From the NCBI GenBank assembly GCA_018826895.1, contig JAHJYA010000077.1, positions 1 to 32,369 of the forward strand: a stretch of 32,369 nucleotides of DNA, in the 5' to 3' direction. Under the pieces are notes generated by a model that saw only the letters and a list, made by a program, of their open reading frames with translations, was not told where the DNA came from and ran no database searches. This document shows positions 8,095 through 20,050 of this stretch, piece after piece. The number at the start of each line of letters is the position of its first letter. The first letter of the stretch is position 1. Both the position numbers and the translations under genes were made by a program. This stretch comes from Gammaproteobacteria bacterium (GTDB taxonomy: Bacteria; Pseudomonadota; Gammaproteobacteria; Pseudomonadales; Pseudomonadaceae).

Positions 8095-9582
8095 TTAGAA
8101 CGCTGCAAGCCCGGCTTGCTGTACCAACTCCAGCAACGGCTGCGGGTAGACGCCGAGGGCGAAGGCCAGCAGGGCGATCAGCAGCAGCACGATACCGCCG
8201 GCGCGTTGGCCCCAGTTGAACGGCGCATCGTGGCGGCGCAGGTTGGGTTCGGAGAGAAACAGCGTGACCACCACCCGCAGGTAGTAGAACACCGCAATCG
8301 CGCTACCCAGCACCAACGCCCCCAGCAGCCACCACAGCTGTGCCTGGACCCCGGCGGCGATCACATAGAACTTGCCGATAAAGCCCGCGGTCAGCGGAAT
8401 GCCGGCCAGGGACAGCATCATCACCGTCAGCACGGCGGTCAGGTACGGGCGCCGCCAGAACAGCCCACGGTATTCGTAAAGCGCATCGCAGTCGCGGCCT
8501 TTGTAGGGCGTGGACATCAGGGTGATCACGCCGAACGCACCGAGGCTGGTCAGCACATAGGTCGCCAGGTACACGCCGATGGCCTCGACCGCCAGGCCCT
8601 GGCTGGCCACCAGGGCGATCAGCAGATAACCGAAGTGGGCGATGGAGGAGTAACCGAGCAGGCGCTTGAGGTTGCTCTGCAGCAGCGCCAGCAGGTTGCC
8701 GAACAGAATCGAGGCAATGGCGATCACGGTCAGCAGCTCGTTCAGCCAGCCGCCGGCCATTGCTGGTGATATCTGGTAAAGACGCAGCAGTACGGCGAAC
8801 ACCGCTACCTTGCTGGCGGTGGCGAGAAAGGCCGCGACCGGCGCGGGGGCGCCTTCGTAAACGTCCGGGGTCCACAGGTGAAAGGGCACCAGCGACAGCT
8901 TGAAGGCCAGGCCGACGAGCATCATGCCAATGCCAATCTGTACCAGCAGGCCGCTGCCATTGACCGCCAGGCTGGCACCGATCTGGGCAAAGCTCAGGCT
9001 GCCGGATTCGGCATACAACAGCGCCATGCCAAACAGCAGAAAGGCACTGCCGGCCGCCGAGAGCACCATGTATTTGATGCCGGCTTCCAGCGAGCGCTTG
9101 TTGAAGAAGGCGTAGGCCACCAGGCCATAGACCGGTACCGAAAGCAGCTCCAGGCCGATAAACAGCCCGGCCAGGTGCTGGGCGCTGACCAACACCAGAC
9201 CACCGGCCGCTGACAGCAGCATCAGCAGGTACAGCTCTTCGCGGTTGCCGGGGTAGCCTTTCTTCTCGCTGGTACTGCTGTCGACCGTGGCTTCGCCGAG
9301 GTAGGCATGGCTCAGGGTCACGCAGGCCAGGGTCGCCACCAGCACCAGGGCCATGTAATAGGCGGCGAACCGGTCCACCGCCAGCAACGGCGTGACCTGC
9401 AACGGCAGAACCTCAAGGGTCGGGATCAGCGACAGCAGCGCCAGGTTGAGGCCGACCACCGAGAGCACGAAGGTCAGGGTGTGGTTGCGCTTCCAGGCGA
9501 TGGCCAGCATCACCACAATGGCGGTGGCGCTGGTCACCAACAAGGGTAACAGGGCGATAAGGTGGTCCAGGGTAAAGGGCAT
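8095..9582 (-). CDS. nuoN: NADH-quinone oxidoreductase subunit N
   Basis: A 495-residue antiporter-like membrane subunit of complex I, the last gene of the operon. It is almost entirely hydrophobic, with about fourteen helices. The conserved helix-5 glutamate (about E145 in [11 protein letters not shown]) and the channel lysine (about K228 in [15 protein letters not shown]) are present, followed by the family signature [14 protein letters not shown]. An ATG at 9597 overlaps the nuoM stop (TAATG). I prefer the ATG at 9582 ([15 protein letters not shown]) because it aligns with the usual NuoN N-terminus and has GGAAAG seven bases upstream; the longer start would add five residues. It forms one of the proton channels and contacts the quinone-side membrane arm. 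The shared terminator lies right after the stop. Confidence 0.95.
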   Translation of the reverse strand: MPFTLDHLIALLPLLVTSATAIVVMLAIAWKRNHTLTFVLSVVGLNLALLSLIPTLEVLPLQVTPLLAVDRFAAYYMALVLVATLACVTLSHAYLGEATVDSSTSEKKGYPGNREELYLLMLLSAAGGLVLVSAQHLAGLFIGLELLSVPVYGLVAYAFFNKRSLEAGIKYMVLSAAGSAFLLFGMALLYAESGSLSFAQIGASLAVNGSGLLVQIGIGMMLVGLAFKLSLVPFHLWTPDVYEGAPAPVAAFLATASKVAVFAVLLRLYQISPAMAGGWLNELLTVIAIASILFGNLLALLQSNLKRLLGYSSIAHFGYLLIALVASQGLAVEAIGVYLATYVLTSLGAFGVITLMSTPYKGRDCDALYEYRGLFWRRPYLTAVLTVMMLSLAGIPLTAGFIGKFYVIAAGVQAQLWWLLGALVLGSAIAVFYYLRVVVTLFLSEPNLRRHDAPFNWGQRAGGIVLLLIALLAFALGVYPQPLLELVQQAGLAAF

Positions 9583-9596
9583 ATCACTGCTTTCCA

Positions 9597-11132
9597 TTAC
9601 AGGCTACCGCGCTGGGCAAGTTGATCGAGGGCTGTGCCCAGCCATTGCTGCACGCCTTGCATGCTGGCGGCAGAGGTGTCGAGAACCGGTTGTGGGTACA
9701 CGCCGAGCAGAATCAGCAGCACCGCCAACAGCAGCACCATACCGAGTTCACGCGGCGCCAAGCCGGGCAGGGCCGCCTCGCTGCGGGCCGGGCCGAAGAA
9801 CGCGCGGTGAATCATGATCAGCGCGTATACCGAGCCCAACACCAGGCCGCTGGTGGCCAGCACGGTGATCCAGGGCGCAGCAGGAAAGCTGCCCAGCAGA
9901 ATCAGGAACTCACCGACGAAGTTACCAGTACCCGGCAGGCCCAGCGCCGCAGCGGCGAAGAACAGGCACAGTGCCGGCAGCCAGGGCATGCGCCCCCAGA
10001 TACCGCCCATTTCCCGCAGGTCGCGGGTGTGCAGGCGCTCGTACAACTGGCCGCAGAGGATAAACAGCGCCGCAGCCGAGAGCCCGTGGGCAAGCATCTG
10101 CACCACGGCGCCTTGCAGGGCAATCTGGCTGCCGGAGTAGATAGCGATGAGCACAAAGCCCATGTGCGAGACACTGGAATAGGCAATCAAACGCTTGATA
10201 TCGGTCTGGGCGAACGACAGCAGCGCACCGTAGACGATGGCAAACACACCCAGGCCCATGGCGATAGGCGCGAACGCCGCCGAGGCGTCCGGAAACAGCG
10301 GCAGGGCGAAGCGCATCAGGCCGTAGGCAGCGGTTTTCAGCAGAATACCGGCAAGGTCCACGGAACCGGCGGTCGGTGCCTGGGCATGGGCGTCGGGCAG
10401 CCAGGAGTGCAGGGGCACCACCGGGAACTTGACGGCAAAGGCGATAAAGAAACCGAGCATCAGCAGGTATTCGGTGCCGGCGGAGAGTTCGGTCTTGAGC
10501 AGGTCGGCGTAGTTGAAGGTCAGCACACCGGTCTGGTCGAAATGCACAAACACCAGGGCCAGAATCGCCACCAGCATGATCAGGCCGCTGGCCTGGGTGT
10601 AGATAAAGAACTTGGTCGCCGCGGTGATGCGGGTTTTACCGGCGCTGCCGCTGTGGCCCCAGAGTGCGATGAGGAAGTACATCGGCACCAGCATCATTTC
10701 CCAGAAGAAAAAGAACAGGAACAGGTCGATGGCCAGGAACACGCCGACCACGCCGCCGAGAATCCACATCAGGTTGAGGTGGAAGAAGCCGACCCGCTGT
10801 TTGATCTCATTCCACGAGCAGAGCACCGAGAGCACGCCGAGCAGGCCGGTGAGTGTCACCATCAGCACCGACAGGCCGTCGAGTGCCAGGTGCACGCTGA
10901 TGCCGAAGCGTTCGATCCAGCTGGCCTGAAATTCGTAGGCCCACAACGGATCGGCGCCAGGCGCCGGGGCGCGGCTGAAGTCGGCAGTCAGCCACAGCAG
11001 CAGGCTCAGGCCGAACAGCGCGAGCATGGTCAGCAGGGCGATCCAGCGCGGCAGCAAGGGGCCGAAGCGCTCGCCGAGCCAGCACAGCAGGCCGCCGATA
11101 AAGGGGATCAGGATTAGCCAAGGCAGAATCAT
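9597..11132 (-). CDS. nuoM: NADH-quinone oxidoreductase subunit M
   Basis: A 511-residue antiporter-like subunit in the membrane arm of complex I. It has about fourteen helices, including the pair carrying the essential glutamate E145 ([14 protein letters not shown]) and the channel lysine K235 ([19 protein letters not shown]), which correspond to E144 and K234 of the E. coli protein. The signature [22 protein letters not shown] follows directly. The length matches E. coli NuoM. It starts on ATG 39 bases after nuoL, one of the larger gaps in the operon, and its TAA overlaps an ATG at the nuoN 5' end. It forms the middle proton channel between NuoL and NuoN. Confidence 0.96.
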   Translation of the reverse strand: MILPWLILIPFIGGLLCWLGERFGPLLPRWIALLTMLALFGLSLLLWLTADFSRAPAPGADPLWAYEFQASWIERFGISVHLALDGLSVLMVTLTGLLGVLSVLCSWNEIKQRVGFFHLNLMWILGGVVGVFLAIDLFLFFFFWEMMLVPMYFLIALWGHSGSAGKTRITAATKFFIYTQASGLIMLVAILALVFVHFDQTGVLTFNYADLLKTELSAGTEYLLMLGFFIAFAVKFPVVPLHSWLPDAHAQAPTAGSVDLAGILLKTAAYGLMRFALPLFPDASAAFAPIAMGLGVFAIVYGALLSFAQTDIKRLIAYSSVSHMGFVLIAIYSGSQIALQGAVVQMLAHGLSAAALFILCGQLYERLHTRDLREMGGIWGRMPWLPALCLFFAAAALGLPGTGNFVGEFLILLGSFPAAPWITVLATSGLVLGSVYALIMIHRAFFGPARSEAALPGLAPRELGMVLLLAVLLILLGVYPQPVLDTSAASMQGVQQWLGTALDQLAQRGSL

Positions 11133-11171
11133 GATGTACGGGGTTCCTTTGGCAAAATGGGCATAGTCGGT

Positions 11172-13019
11172 TCAGGCCAGCAGGACGATGGCGAGCAGCA
11201 GCACCGCGCCGCCGACCAGCGACAGGGCATAGCCGCGCACCTGGCCGGTTTCGCTGCGGCTGAGCAGGGCGTGGCCCGCGCGGGTTAGGCGCGGAATCAC
11301 GCCAATCGCGCCGTCGATGGGGTCATGGGCCAGCAGGCGGGTTGCCAGCAGGTAGGGCCTGATAAAAATTCGTTCGTACAGCCAGTCGAAGCCCCAGGCG
11401 GCGAACCACCAGGCACTGAGCAGGCGCCCCGGCGCGCTGGCGGCAATGGTATTAACCAGTTGGCGGCGGCCGAGAAACAGCAGGGCGGCGAGGATGATGC
11501 CGGCCAGGGCGATGGCGCCGGAGGCAATTTCCAGGCTGTGTTTAGCCTCGCCGCCGGCATGCCCGACGCTCTGCGGCAGCACGCCTGCCAGCGGTGGGCT
11601 GATCAATGCACCGATAAAGGTCGAGAGCACGATCAGCGTGCCCAGCGGCAGCCAATGCGCCACGCCGTGACCGGCATGGGCCTCGGTCTGCTGCTCGCCG
11701 TGGAAGGCGATAAAGATCAGGCGGAAGGTGTACAGCGAGGTGAGGAAGGCGCCCACCAGACCGGCATACAGCAGCCCGCTGTGGCCGCTGGCAAAGGCTT
11801 CCCAGAGGATCTCGTCCTTGGAGTAGAAGCCCGCCGTAATCAGCGGCAGCGCTGCCAGGGCCGAGCCGCCGACGATAAAGCTGGCGTAGGCCAGGGGCAG
11901 TTTCTTCCACAAGCCGCCCATCTTGAAGATGTTCTGCTCGTGGTGGCAGGCGTTGATCACCGCGCCCGAAGCGAGGAACAGCAGCGCTTTGAAGAACGCA
12001 TGAGTCATCAGGTGGAAAATCGCCGCATCCCAGGCACCGACGCCCAGGGCGAGGAACATGTAGCCGATCTGGCTCATGGTCGAGTAGGCGAGGATGCGCT
12101 TGATGTCGGTCTGCACCAGGGCGGCAAAACCAGCCAGCACCAGGGTCACGGCGCCGACGATACCGACCAGCTGGAGAATCTCCGGGGTCAGGATAAACAG
12201 GCCGTGGGTGCGCGCGATCAGGTAGACGCCTGCGGTGACCATGGTTGCTGCGTGGATCAGCGCTGAAACCGGCGTCGGGCCGGCCATGGCGTCGGCCAGC
12301 CAGGTCTGCAGCGGCAACTGGGCCGACTTGCCCACTGCGCCGCCGAGCAACATCAGGGTGGCGATCCACAACCAGCTATCGCCTTCCACGTACTTCTGCG
12401 GCGCCAGCAGCATCAGCTCCTGAATGTTCAGGGTGCCCAGGTGCAGGAACAGGATAAACAGGCCGATGGCCATAAACACATCGCCGATTCGCGTGACGAT
12501 AAACGCCTTGAGTGCCGCGTTACCGTTGGCGCGGTGGCTGTAGTAGAAGCCGATCAGCAGGTAGGAGCACAGGCCCACACCTTCCCAGCCGAAGTACAGC
12601 ATCAGCAGGTTATCGCCCAGCACCAGCAGCAACATGCTGAAGATAAACAGGTTGGTGTAGGCGAAGAAACGCGAATAGCCCGCCTCGCCGCGCATGTACC
12701 AACTGGCGAACAGGTGGATAAGAAAGCCCACACCCGTGACCACACCGAGCATGGTCACCGACAAGCCATCGAGGTACAGGGTGAAGCTGGGGGTGAAGCC
12801 GCCCACGCTCATCCACTGCCAGAGGAACTGGGTGTACACGCCGCCGGGCGGTGGTGCCAGGTTGAACTGCAGGATCACCCAGGCCGCCGTGAGGGCAGAC
12901 AGGCCGACCGAGCCGACACCGATCAGCGCCGCACTGTTTTCCGACAGGCGGCCACGGGAGAACGCCAGGATAAACCAGCCGAGCAGGGGGAACAGGCAGG
13001 TAAGGATCAGAAGGTTCAT
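11172..13019 (-). CDS. nuoL: NADH-quinone oxidoreductase subunit L
   Basis: A 615-residue distal antiporter-like subunit of complex I. Key residues are present: E146 in [19 protein letters not shown] and K231 in [16 protein letters not shown], with [20 protein letters not shown] next. The C-terminal part (after about 520) corresponds to the long amphipathic helix running along the membrane arm, and ends with a final transmembrane helix ([15 protein letters not shown]). Its length equals that of the E. coli homologue to within a few residues. Its ATG overlaps the end of nuoK by four bases (ATGA), so translation is likely coupled. It is the outermost proton channel. Confidence 0.96.
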   Translation of the reverse strand: MNLLILTCLFPLLGWFILAFSRGRLSENSAALIGVGSVGLSALTAAWVILQFNLAPPPGGVYTQFLWQWMSVGGFTPSFTLYLDGLSVTMLGVVTGVGFLIHLFASWYMRGEAGYSRFFAYTNLFIFSMLLLVLGDNLLMLYFGWEGVGLCSYLLIGFYYSHRANGNAALKAFIVTRIGDVFMAIGLFILFLHLGTLNIQELMLLAPQKYVEGDSWLWIATLMLLGGAVGKSAQLPLQTWLADAMAGPTPVSALIHAATMVTAGVYLIARTHGLFILTPEILQLVGIVGAVTLVLAGFAALVQTDIKRILAYSTMSQIGYMFLALGVGAWDAAIFHLMTHAFFKALLFLASGAVINACHHEQNIFKMGGLWKKLPLAYASFIVGGSALAALPLITAGFYSKDEILWEAFASGHSGLLYAGLVGAFLTSLYTFRLIFIAFHGEQQTEAHAGHGVAHWLPLGTLIVLSTFIGALISPPLAGVLPQSVGHAGGEAKHSLEIASGAIALAGIILAALLFLGRRQLVNTIAASAPGRLLSAWWFAAWGFDWLYERIFIRPYLLATRLLAHDPIDGAIGVIPRLTRAGHALLSRSETGQVRGYALSLVGGAVLLLAIVLLA

Positions 13020-13324
13020 CCGCGCATCTCGCTGGCAGCGTCGATATCCAGGGTGTTGAAGCGGCGATACAGCTGCAGCAGGATCGCCAGGCCGATACTC
13101 GCTTCAGCAGCCGCCAGGGTGATCACCAGGATGAACATCACCTGGCCATCGGCGGTGCCCCAGCGCGCGCCGGCTACAACGAAGGCCAGGGCAGCGGCGT
13201 TCATCATCACTTCCAGGCTCATCAGCACGAACAGAATGTTGCGCCGCACCATCAGCCCGACCAGGCCCAGGCTGAACAGCACGGCAGCCAGGGCCAGGCC
13301 ATGCTCCATGGGGATTGTGCTCAT
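13016..13324 (-). CDS. nuoK: NADH-quinone oxidoreductase subunit K
   Basis: A 102-residue three-helix membrane subunit. Two buried glutamates needed for proton transfer are in place: E38 ([14 protein letters not shown]) and E74 ([15 protein letters not shown]), equivalent to E36 and E72 in E. coli. The C-terminus ([10 protein letters not shown]) is the usual family ending. The ATG at 13324 overlaps the nuoJ stop as ATGA. The protein lies between NuoJ and NuoN in the membrane arm and links the quinone chamber to the antiporter-like channels. Confidence 0.96.
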   Translation of the reverse strand: MSTIPMEHGLALAAVLFSLGLVGLMVRRNILFVLMSLEVMMNAAALAFVVAGARWGTADGQVMFILVITLAAAEASIGLAILLQLYRRFNTLDIDAASEMRG

Positions 13325-13830
13325 GGCGTGATCTCCTTGGCTTCGTGGCGGCCCAGGTGGTAAGCCGCCACCAGCGCGGCGAGTAGCAGCATGGAGGCCA
13401 GCTCCACGGCCAGCAGGTAGGGGCCGAACAGGCTGATGCCCACGGCTTTGGCGTCGACCGTCTCGGCGCCGATCATTGCGCCACTGGGTGCGACGAACAG
13501 TACATAAAGCAACTGGCCCAGCAGCAGGGCGCTAAGCAGCGCCGGGCCGATCCAGATGCGCGGCGTCAGCCATTTCTGTTCCTGCTCACTGGCCGATGGC
13601 CCGAGGTTGAGCATCATCACCACGAAGACGAACAGCACCATGATGGCGCCGGCGTAGACGATGATTTCCAGGGCGCCGGCAAAGGGCGCGCCGAGGCTGA
13701 AGAACACCATCGCCACCGCGAGCAGGGAAATGATCAGGTACAGCAGGGCGTGTACCGGGTTGGTGTGGGTGATGACTCGCAAGGTGGCCATCACGGCCAC
13801 CCCGGCGGCAAAGTAGAAAGCGAATTCCAC
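13321..13830 (-). CDS. nuoJ: NADH-quinone oxidoreductase subunit J
   Basis: A 169-residue membrane subunit with five predicted helices, matching NuoJ (ND6). The N-terminal helix [20 protein letters not shown] is followed by [41 protein letters not shown], where the flexible third helix with its pi-bulge ([20 protein letters not shown]) is the family hallmark. It starts 10 bases after nuoI and overlaps nuoK by four bases. It takes part in coupling quinone reduction to proton movement. A cytoplasmic tail, [12 protein letters not shown], ends the protein. Confidence 0.95.
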   Translation of the reverse strand: MEFAFYFAAGVAVMATLRVITHTNPVHALLYLIISLLAVAMVFFSLGAPFAGALEIIVYAGAIMVLFVFVVMMLNLGPSASEQEQKWLTPRIWIGPALLSALLLGQLLYVLFVAPSGAMIGAETVDAKAVGISLFGPYLLAVELASMLLLAALVAAYHLGRHEAKEITP

Positions 13831-13840
13831 AAGTGTCTCC

Positions 13841-14389
13841 TTAGGGCAGCAGGCTCTTCACGTTGATCGGCTCGGCCTCGTTCTGCGCGGCGCCCTTGGG
13901 CTTGCCGGCAATGGCCATCCCGGCCACGCGGTAGAAGTTGTAGTCCGGGTTCTTGCCCGGCCCGGAGATCAGCAAATCATGCTTCTCGTAGACCAGGTCC
14001 TGGCGTTTGTACTCGCCCATCTCGAAGTCCGGGGTGAGCTGGATCGCCGTGGTCGGGCAGGCTTCCTCGCACAGGCCGCAGAAGATGCAGCGTGAGAAGT
14101 TGATGCGGAAAAACTCCGGGTACCAGCGGCCATCGTCGGTTTCGGCCTTTTGCAGGGCGATACAGCCCACCGGGCATGCGACCGCACAGAGGTTGCAGGC
14201 TACGCAGCGCTCTTCGCCATCCGGGTCGCGGGTCAGGACGATACGGCCACGGTAACGCGGCGGCAGGTACACGGCTTCTTCGGGGTACTGCAGGGTGTCG
14301 CGTTTGCGAAAGGTATGACTGAACACCATCACCAGGCTGCGCAGCTGGGTGAAGGTGCCGGTCACGACGTTCTTGATGTAGTTGAACAT
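13841..14389 (-). CDS. nuoI: NADH-quinone oxidoreductase subunit I
   Basis: A 182-residue iron-sulfur subunit at the junction of the hydrophilic and membrane arms. Two ferredoxin-type 4Fe-4S motifs are complete: C62, C65, C68, C72 ([12 protein letters not shown]) and C101, C104, C107, C111 ([12 protein letters not shown]), which hold clusters N6a and N6b. The N-terminal amphipathic part (residues 1-30) anchors it to the membrane. It lies 11 bases after nuoH and 10 bases before nuoJ. It passes electrons from NuoG to cluster N2 in NuoB. Confidence 0.97.
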   Translation of the reverse strand: MFNYIKNVVTGTFTQLRSLVMVFSHTFRKRDTLQYPEEAVYLPPRYRGRIVLTRDPDGEERCVACNLCAVACPVGCIALQKAETDDGRWYPEFFRINFSRCIFCGLCEEACPTTAIQLTPDFEMGEYKRQDLVYEKHDLLISGPGKNPDYNFYRVAGMAIAGKPKGAAQNEAEPINVKSLLP

Positions 14390-14400
14390 GGCGTTTCTCC

Positions 14401-15390
14401 TTACTGCGTGGCCAGCACGACAGCGCCGGTCACCAGCAGGTTGATCAGGGTCAGCGGCAGGCAGAACTTCCAGCTGAAGGCCATCACCTGGTCATAGCGC
14501 GGGCGCGGAATGGAGGCGCGCAGCAGGATGAACAGCATGATGAAAAAGCAGGTTTTGAGCGCGAACCAGAAGAATGGAATCTGTGGCAGCAGGCCGAACG
14601 GGCCGTACCAACCGCCGAAGAACAGCGTTACCAGCAGCGCCGAGACGGTGACGATGGCGATGTATTCGCCAACGAAGAACATCCCCCATTTCATCCCCGC
14701 GTATTCGATGTGGTAACCATCGGCCAGTTCCTGCTCGGCCTCGGGCTGGTCGAACGGGTGGCGGTGGGTCACGGCGACGGCGGCGATAAAGAAGGTACAG
14801 AAGCCGAAGAACTGCGGAATGATGAACCAGAGGTTCTGCGCCTGGTAATCGACGATGTCGCGCATGTTGAACGAGCCAACCTGGGCCACCACGCCCATCA
14901 GCGCCAGGGCCAGGAACACCTCGTAGGACACCGTTTGCGCCGAGGCGCGCAGGGCGCCTAGCAGGGCGAACTTGTTGTTGCTGGCCCAGCCGGCGAACAG
15001 CACGGCGTACACCGACAAGCCGGCCATGGCGAAGAAGAACAGGATGCCGATGTTAAGGTCCGCCACGCCCCAGTTCGGGGTGATCGGGATGATCACAAAA
15101 GCGATCAGCATCGCGCTCATGGCGATCACCGGCGCCAGGGTGAAGATCACCCGGTCGGCGAACGGCGGGTTCCAGTCTTCCTTGAAGAACATCTTGATCA
15201 TGTCGGCGGCAATCTGAAACATGCCGAACGGGCCCACCCGGTTCGGCCCATAGCGGTCTTGCCAAAGGCCCAGCAGGCGCCGTTCGACAAAGCTCAGCAG
15301 GGCGCCGGTGATCACCACCACCAGCAGGATCACCACGGCTTTGAACACCGCCGTAATGATGGCCAGTAGTTCTGGGGTCAGCCAGCTCAT
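14401..15390 (-). CDS. nuoH: NADH-quinone oxidoreductase subunit H
   Basis: A 329-residue membrane subunit with eight helices that forms the quinone entry chamber. The first cytoplasmic loop carries the strongly conserved block [20 protein letters not shown] (residues 34-53, with E36), followed by [17 protein letters not shown]. The acidic third loop [22 protein letters not shown] is also intact. Length is standard. Its ATG overlaps the nuoG stop by four bases (ATGA), so the two are probably translationally coupled. It joins the peripheral arm (NuoB, NuoD, NuoI) to the proton-pumping subunits. Confidence 0.96.
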   Translation of the reverse strand: MSWLTPELLAIITAVFKAVVILLVVVITGALLSFVERRLLGLWQDRYGPNRVGPFGMFQIAADMIKMFFKEDWNPPFADRVIFTLAPVIAMSAMLIAFVIIPITPNWGVADLNIGILFFFAMAGLSVYAVLFAGWASNNKFALLGALRASAQTVSYEVFLALALMGVVAQVGSFNMRDIVDYQAQNLWFIIPQFFGFCTFFIAAVAVTHRHPFDQPEAEQELADGYHIEYAGMKWGMFFVGEYIAIVTVSALLVTLFFGGWYGPFGLLPQIPFFWFALKTCFFIMLFILLRASIPRPRYDQVMAFSWKFCLPLTLINLLVTGAVVLATQ

Positions 15391-18101
15391 GGCGCCACCT
15401 CCTGCAATGCGCTGACCGTGCTGGCGGCGCTGAACGGCGGGATGCCGTGAAGACCAACCGGCAGGCCGACCAGGCCTACGGGCAGGTCATCGCGTACCTG
15501 CAGTGGCAGGGTCACGGGCAGGCCGTCCAGGCTCAGGTGCAGCAGCGCACCGTCCACCAGGCCCAGACGCTTGGCTTCGACACGGGCCAGGGCCAGGTAA
15601 GACGCCGGGATGCGCGCCTGAATCGGGGTCGCCAGGGCGCTGGTTTCTTCACTGCCAAACAGGTGATGCAGCGGCACGGCTTGCCAGGTGCCACGCGCCG
15701 GGTTGAACGCAGCGGTTACCGGGAACCAGGGCAGGGCCTGGCCGGCGGCTTCGATCAGGCGGATGCCCGGATCACCGGCGCGCAGGTGGCCGCCGATCTC
15801 GTCCTGGAACTTGTTCCAGGCCTGGGGCGAGTTCCAGCCCGGCGACCAGGCGAAGGGGATCTGCTGGCGCGGTTCGACACTGCCGGAATAGCCTTCCATG
15901 GAGAAGGCGAATGCCGTATCCGCATCCTGCGGCTGACGCGGCTCGTGCACACTGATATTGGCGCGCATTGAGGTGCGGCCGCTGTAGCGGTGCGGCTCAC
16001 GGGCCAGTTTCAGGCCCTTGATGCGAAACGCGGCGCTCGGCGCGGCTTCACCAATACGCGCCAGCAGCGGGTTGCTGGCTGCGACAGCGGCGGTGACGGC
16101 ATCCAGCTGGGTCCAGTCGACCGGCTTGCCGAGCAGGGTGCTGTGCAGGGCGTGCAGCCAGCGCCAGCCTTCGCGGATCAGGTTATCGGCGGCGTAGTAG
16201 CTCGGCTCGAACACTTGGAAGAAGCGCTGGGCACGGCCTTCGGCGCTGACCAGGGTGCCGTCGCCTTCGGCGAAGCTGGCCACGGGCAGCAGCAGGTGGG
16301 CTTTGTCGCTGGTGGCGGTGTGTTGGTGGTCGGCGACGATCACGACTTTGGCGGCGACCAGGGCGGCATCCACACGGGCCGCGTCGGCGCGGCGGTAGAG
16401 GTCATTCTCCAGCACCACCAGGGCATCGGCGCTGCCGTTGCTCAGGGCGTCCAGCGCGGCGTCGAGGCTGTCGCCACCGAGCAGGGTCAGGCCCATGCTG
16501 TTGGCTTCCGGCACCACCAGGCTGAGGCTGCCGCGCTTGTTGCGGTTGTGCAGGGCGCTGGCGATATTCGCCGCTGCCTCGACCAGCGCGGTGCTACCCA
16601 GGGAGGCGCCAGCCACCAGCAGCGGGCGTTCGGCCTGCAGCAAGGCTTCGGCGACGCGGGCGGCCCAGGCTTGGCTCTCTTCATCCAGCCCATCAACAGC
16701 AGGCGCTTGCGGGTCGATGGCGTGGGCCACGGCAAAGCCCAGCCGCGCCAGGTCGGCGGGCGCGGCTTGCACGCATTCCTGGGCGATATCATCCAGGCGC
16801 GTTTCCGCGACACTGGCAATAAACAGCGGGTGCAGGGCGTGCTGGGCGACGTTCTGTACCGCCGCCACGTGCCACTCGGGAATCTTCATACCCGCGGCGA
16901 CGTCGCTGGCTTTGCCACGCACGGCCTGGCGCAGGGCCAGGGCCAGGCGCGCGGCGGTCTGGGTCAGGTCTTCGCCGAGCACCAGAATCGCGTCATGGCT
17001 CTCCACCTCACGCAGGGTTGGCACCGGCAGCGGGCCGTCGAGCAACACCTTGCGAATCAGCTGCAGCACCTGCAGTTCGCCCGCAGCGATACCGCTGTAG
17101 AAGTGCTCGGCGCCGACCAGCTCGCGCAGGGCGAAGTTACTTTCCAGGCTGGCACGGGGTGAGCCGATGCCGATCACCCGGCGGTTTTTCAGCAGTGCGG
17201 CGGCCTGGTCCAGGGCCGAGTCCAGGCTCATCTTCATCTTGCTCAGCTGCATAATCGGCTGGCGCGGACGGTCCTTGCGGTTGACGTAGCCATAGCCAAA
17301 GCGGCCACGGTCGCAGAGGAAATACTGGTTCACGTCACCGTTGAAGCGGTTCTCGATACGGCGGATTTCGCCGTAGCGCTCGCCGGGGCTGATGTTGCAG
17401 CCCGAGGCGCAGCCATGGCAGATGCTGGGGGCGAACTGCATGTCCCACTTGCGGTTGTAGCGCTCGGAGTGTGTCTTGTCGGTGAACACACCGGTCGGGC
17501 AGACCTCGACCAGATTGCCGGCGAACTCGCTTTCCAGGGTGCCGTCTTCGACGCGGCCGAAATACACGTTATCGTGGGCGCCGAATACGCCGAGGTCGCT
17601 GCCGCCGGCGTAGTCCTTGTAGTAGCGCACGCAGCGGTAGCAGGCGATGCAGCGGTTCATCTCATGAGCGATGAAGGGGCCGAGCTCCTGGTTCTGGTGG
17701 GTGCGTTTGCTGAAACGGTAGCGCCGGGTGTTGTGCCCGGTCATCACCGTCATGTCCTGCAGGTGGCAGTGGCCGCCTTCCTCGCACACGGGGCAGTCGT
17801 GCGGGTGGTTGGTCATCAGCCATTCGACGACGCTGGCGCGAAATTGCTTGGCCTCTTCGTCGTCGATGGAGATCCAGGTGTTGTCGGTGGCCGGGGTCAT
17901 GCAGGACATGACCAGGCGCCCGCGGGTGTCGTTTTCATCGCTGTACTGCTTGACCGCGCACTGGCGGCAGGCGCCGACGCTGCCCAGCGCCGGGTGCCAG
18001 CAGAAATAGGGTATGTCGAGGCCGAGGGACAGACAGGCCTGCAAGAGGTTGTCTGCGCCGTCGACTTCGAGGTCTTTGCCGTCTACGTGGATAGTGGCCA
18101 T
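15387..18101 (-). CDS. nuoG: NADH-quinone oxidoreductase subunit G
   Basis: A 904-residue iron-sulfur subunit, the largest of complex I. Cluster ligands in order: 2Fe-2S N1b C34, C45, C48, C67; 4Fe-4S N5 H101, C103, C106, C112; 4Fe-4S N4 C151, C154, C157, C201; and the off-path cluster N7 C228, C231, C235, C263 (C-x2-C-x3-C-x27-C), as in E. coli and Thermus. The rest is a molybdopterin-oxidoreductase-like fold (about 220-800) that no longer binds a cofactor, ending in a beta-barrel domain. It follows nuoF after a 92-base gap, the longest inside the operon, and overlaps nuoH. It carries electrons from NuoF towards NuoI. Confidence 0.96.
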   Translation of the reverse strand: MATIHVDGKDLEVDGADNLLQACLSLGLDIPYFCWHPALGSVGACRQCAVKQYSDENDTRGRLVMSCMTPATDNTWISIDDEEAKQFRASVVEWLMTNHPHDCPVCEEGGHCHLQDMTVMTGHNTRRYRFSKRTHQNQELGPFIAHEMNRCIACYRCVRYYKDYAGGSDLGVFGAHDNVYFGRVEDGTLESEFAGNLVEVCPTGVFTDKTHSERYNRKWDMQFAPSICHGCASGCNISPGERYGEIRRIENRFNGDVNQYFLCDRGRFGYGYVNRKDRPRQPIMQLSKMKMSLDSALDQAAALLKNRRVIGIGSPRASLESNFALRELVGAEHFYSGIAAGELQVLQLIRKVLLDGPLPVPTLREVESHDAILVLGEDLTQTAARLALALRQAVRGKASDVAAGMKIPEWHVAAVQNVAQHALHPLFIASVAETRLDDIAQECVQAAPADLARLGFAVAHAIDPQAPAVDGLDEESQAWAARVAEALLQAERPLLVAGASLGSTALVEAAANIASALHNRNKRGSLSLVVPEANSMGLTLLGGDSLDAALDALSNGSADALVVLENDLYRRADAARVDAALVAAKVVIVADHQHTATSDKAHLLLPVASFAEGDGTLVSAEGRAQRFFQVFEPSYYAADNLIREGWRWLHALHSTLLGKPVDWTQLDAVTAAVAASNPLLARIGEAAPSAAFRIKGLKLAREPHRYSGRTSMRANISVHEPRQPQDADTAFAFSMEGYSGSVEPRQQIPFAWSPGWNSPQAWNKFQDEIGGHLRAGDPGIRLIEAAGQALPWFPVTAAFNPARGTWQAVPLHHLFGSEETSALATPIQARIPASYLALARVEAKRLGLVDGALLHLSLDGLPVTLPLQVRDDLPVGLVGLPVGLHGIPPFSAASTVSALQEVAP

Positions 18102-18118
18102 GGTCGAGTGTCTTCTTA

Positions 18119-18185
18119 CCCGCCGAAGCGGGCCTGGCTAATGGGAAACACGGTGCTGCGGGGCCACGCGGGCGGCCGCCGCAGC
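18119..18185 (-). repeat. Hairpins in the nuoF-nuoG gap
   Basis: The 92-base gap holds CCCGC-CGAA-GCGGG (18119-18132) and a longer inverted repeat GCTGCGG (18155-18161) / CCGCAGC (18179-18185) with GC-rich inner pairing. There is no T-run. It may be a processing or stability element, or a REP-like insertion, inside an otherwise tightly packed operon. Confidence 0.45.
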
Positions 18186-18193
18186 GAAACTTG

Positions 18194-19555
18194 TTACGCG
18201 GGGACGAATTGCCCCGTCGTTACGGCTTGGCTCGGGTCGGCTACGCCGGCCTCGAACTCACTGCGGAAATACTTGATTGCGCTGCCCAGGGGTTCCACCG
18301 CACCCGGTGCGTGGGCGCAGAAGGTCTTGCCGGGGCCGAGGTGGTTGACCAGGCCGAGCAGGGTCTTGATGTCCTCACGGCTGCCTTGGCCACGCTCCAG
18401 CGCTCGCAGAATCTTCACGCTCCATGGCAGGCCGTCGCGACACGGGGTACACCAGCCGCAGGACTCGCGGGCGAAGAACTCTTCCATGTTGCGCAGCAGC
18501 GAGACCATGCTCACGCTGTCATCGATGGCCAGGGCCAGGCCGGTACCCATGCGCGTGCCGACTTTGGCGATGCCACCGGCGTACATCTGCGCATCCAGGT
18601 GCTCGGGCAGCAGAAAGCCGGTGCCGGCGCCGCCCGGTTGCCAGCATTTCAGCGTATAGCCGTCGCGCATACCGCCGGCGCAGTCCTCGAACAGCTCACG
18701 GGCGCTGACACCAAACGGCAGCTCCCACAGGCCGGGGTTCTTCACTTTGCCGGAGAAGCCCATCAGCTTGGTGCCGTGGTCTTCGCTGCCGGGGCGGGCC
18801 AGGGATTTGTACCAGTCCACACCCTGACCAACGATAGCCGGCACGTTGCACAGGGTTTCGACGTTGTTGACGCAGGTCGGTTTGCCCCACACGCCGACCA
18901 CCGCCGGGAACGGCGGCTTGGCGCGCGGGTTGGCGCGGCGGCCTTCGAGGGAGTTGATCAGCGCGGTTTCTTCACCGCAGATATAGCGCCCGGCACCGGT
19001 ATGGACGAACAGCTCAAAGTCGAATCCGCTGCCGAGGATGTTTGTACCAAGCAGGCCGGCGGCCTTGGCTTCGGCCACGGCGCGGTTGAGGTGACGCGCC
19101 GCGTCGACGTATTCGCCGCGCAGGAAGATGTAGCCGCGGTAGGCCTTGAGCGCCCGCGCGCTGATCAGCATGCCTTCGATCAGCAGGTGTGGCAGCTGCT
19201 CCATCAGCAGGCGGTCTTTCCAAGTGTTGGGTTCCATCTCATCCGCGTTGCACAGCAGGTAGCGGATGTTCATCGACTCGTCAGTGGGCATCAGGCCCCA
19301 CTTCACCCCGGTGGGGAAGCCAGCGCCGCCACGGCCCTTGAGCCCGGCGTCTTTGACGGTCTGCACGATATCGGCCTGGGTCATGTCGGTCAGCGCCTTG
19401 CGCGCAGCGGCGTAGCCGTTCTTGCTCTGATATTCCTCCAGCCACACCGGCTGGCCGTCGTCACGCAGGCGCCAGGTCAGCGGGTGGGTTTCTTCCGTGC
19501 GGGCCACGCGGTTGGCCGGGCCAACAGACGCCAGTGGCTTGCTCAGCGCGCTCAT
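18194..19555 (-). CDS. nuoF: NADH-quinone oxidoreductase subunit F (NADH- and FMN-binding)
   Basis: A 453-residue subunit that binds NADH and FMN and holds 4Fe-4S cluster N3. Visible are the glycine-rich nucleotide loop [17 protein letters not shown] (71-87), the family signature [19 protein letters not shown], and the cluster ligands C366, C369, C372 (ESCGWCTPC) with C413 (KTFCAHAPG). The ATG at 19555 is chosen because it overlaps the nuoE stop (ATGA) and gives the usual family length. The upstream in-frame extension is antisense-like sequence of nuoE in another frame. It is the electron input site: hydride from NADH goes to FMN, then through N3 to NuoE and NuoG. Confidence 0.96.
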   Translation of the reverse strand: MSALSKPLASVGPANRVARTEETHPLTWRLRDDGQPVWLEEYQSKNGYAAARKALTDMTQADIVQTVKDAGLKGRGGAGFPTGVKWGLMPTDESMNIRYLLCNADEMEPNTWKDRLLMEQLPHLLIEGMLISARALKAYRGYIFLRGEYVDAARHLNRAVAEAKAAGLLGTNILGSGFDFELFVHTGAGRYICGEETALINSLEGRRANPRAKPPFPAVVGVWGKPTCVNNVETLCNVPAIVGQGVDWYKSLARPGSEDHGTKLMGFSGKVKNPGLWELPFGVSARELFEDCAGGMRDGYTLKCWQPGGAGTGFLLPEHLDAQMYAGGIAKVGTRMGTGLALAIDDSVSMVSLLRNMEEFFARESCGWCTPCRDGLPWSVKILRALERGQGSREDIKTLLGLVNHLGPGKTFCAHAPGAVEPLGSAIKYFRSEFEAGVADPSQAVTTGQFVPA

Positions 19556-20049
19556 GGATAGGCCTCCAGCAGGCTGGTGACGCCGGCAGGGGCGATGTCG
19601 CCGAAGGTGTCGTCGTCGATCATCAGTGCCGGGGCCTTGTCGCAGTTGCCCAGGCAGCACACCGGCAGCAGGGTGAAACGGCCATCGCTGCTGGTCTGGC
19701 CGAGGCCGATACCGAGTTGCTGCTGCAGTTCGCTGACCACGGCTTCGTGACCGCCGATGTAGCAGGTCATGCTGTCGCACACCCGGATGATGTGGCGGCC
19801 GACCGGTTGGCGGAAGATCTGGCTATAAAAGGTGGCCACGCCCTCAACGTCGCTGGCGGGAATGCCGAGGATCGCGCCGATGGCATCGGCGGCGCCGTCC
19901 GGCACCCAGCCGCGGCCCTTCTGCACGATCTTCAGCGCTTCGATGCTGGCGGCGCGGGGGTCTTCGTAGTGGTGCATTTCATGTTCGATGGCCGAGCGCT
20001 CGGTTTCACTGAGGACAAAGCGGTCGGTTTTGATCAGCGCGTCGGTCAT
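19552..20049 (-). CDS. nuoE: NADH-quinone oxidoreductase subunit E
   Basis: A 165-residue thioredoxin-like 2Fe-2S subunit carrying cluster N1a. The ligands are C91 and C96 ([12 protein letters not shown]), and C132 and C136 ([10 protein letters not shown]); an extra neighbouring C131 is present. An N-terminal helical bundle (about 1-75) includes the motif [13 protein letters not shown], typical of the 24-kDa family. The ATG at 20049 lies one base after the nuoCD stop. The longer in-frame extension to 20100 is not supported by family sequence. It acts beside NuoF in the NADH-oxidising module. Confidence 0.96.
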   Translation of the reverse strand: MTDALIKTDRFVLSETERSAIEHEMHHYEDPRAASIEALKIVQKGRGWVPDGAADAIGAILGIPASDVEGVATFYSQIFRQPVGRHIIRVCDSMTCYIGGHEAVVSELQQQLGIGLGQTSSDGRFTLLPVCCLGNCDKAPALMIDDDTFGDIAPAGVTSLLEAYP

Positions 20050-20050
20050 A

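Noticed and set aside
9621..11117. A 498-codon open frame on the plus strand opposite nuoM
   Set aside because: Rich in Q, H, R and G with no domain, and exactly antisense to the well-supported nuoM. It is a by-product of high G+C content.
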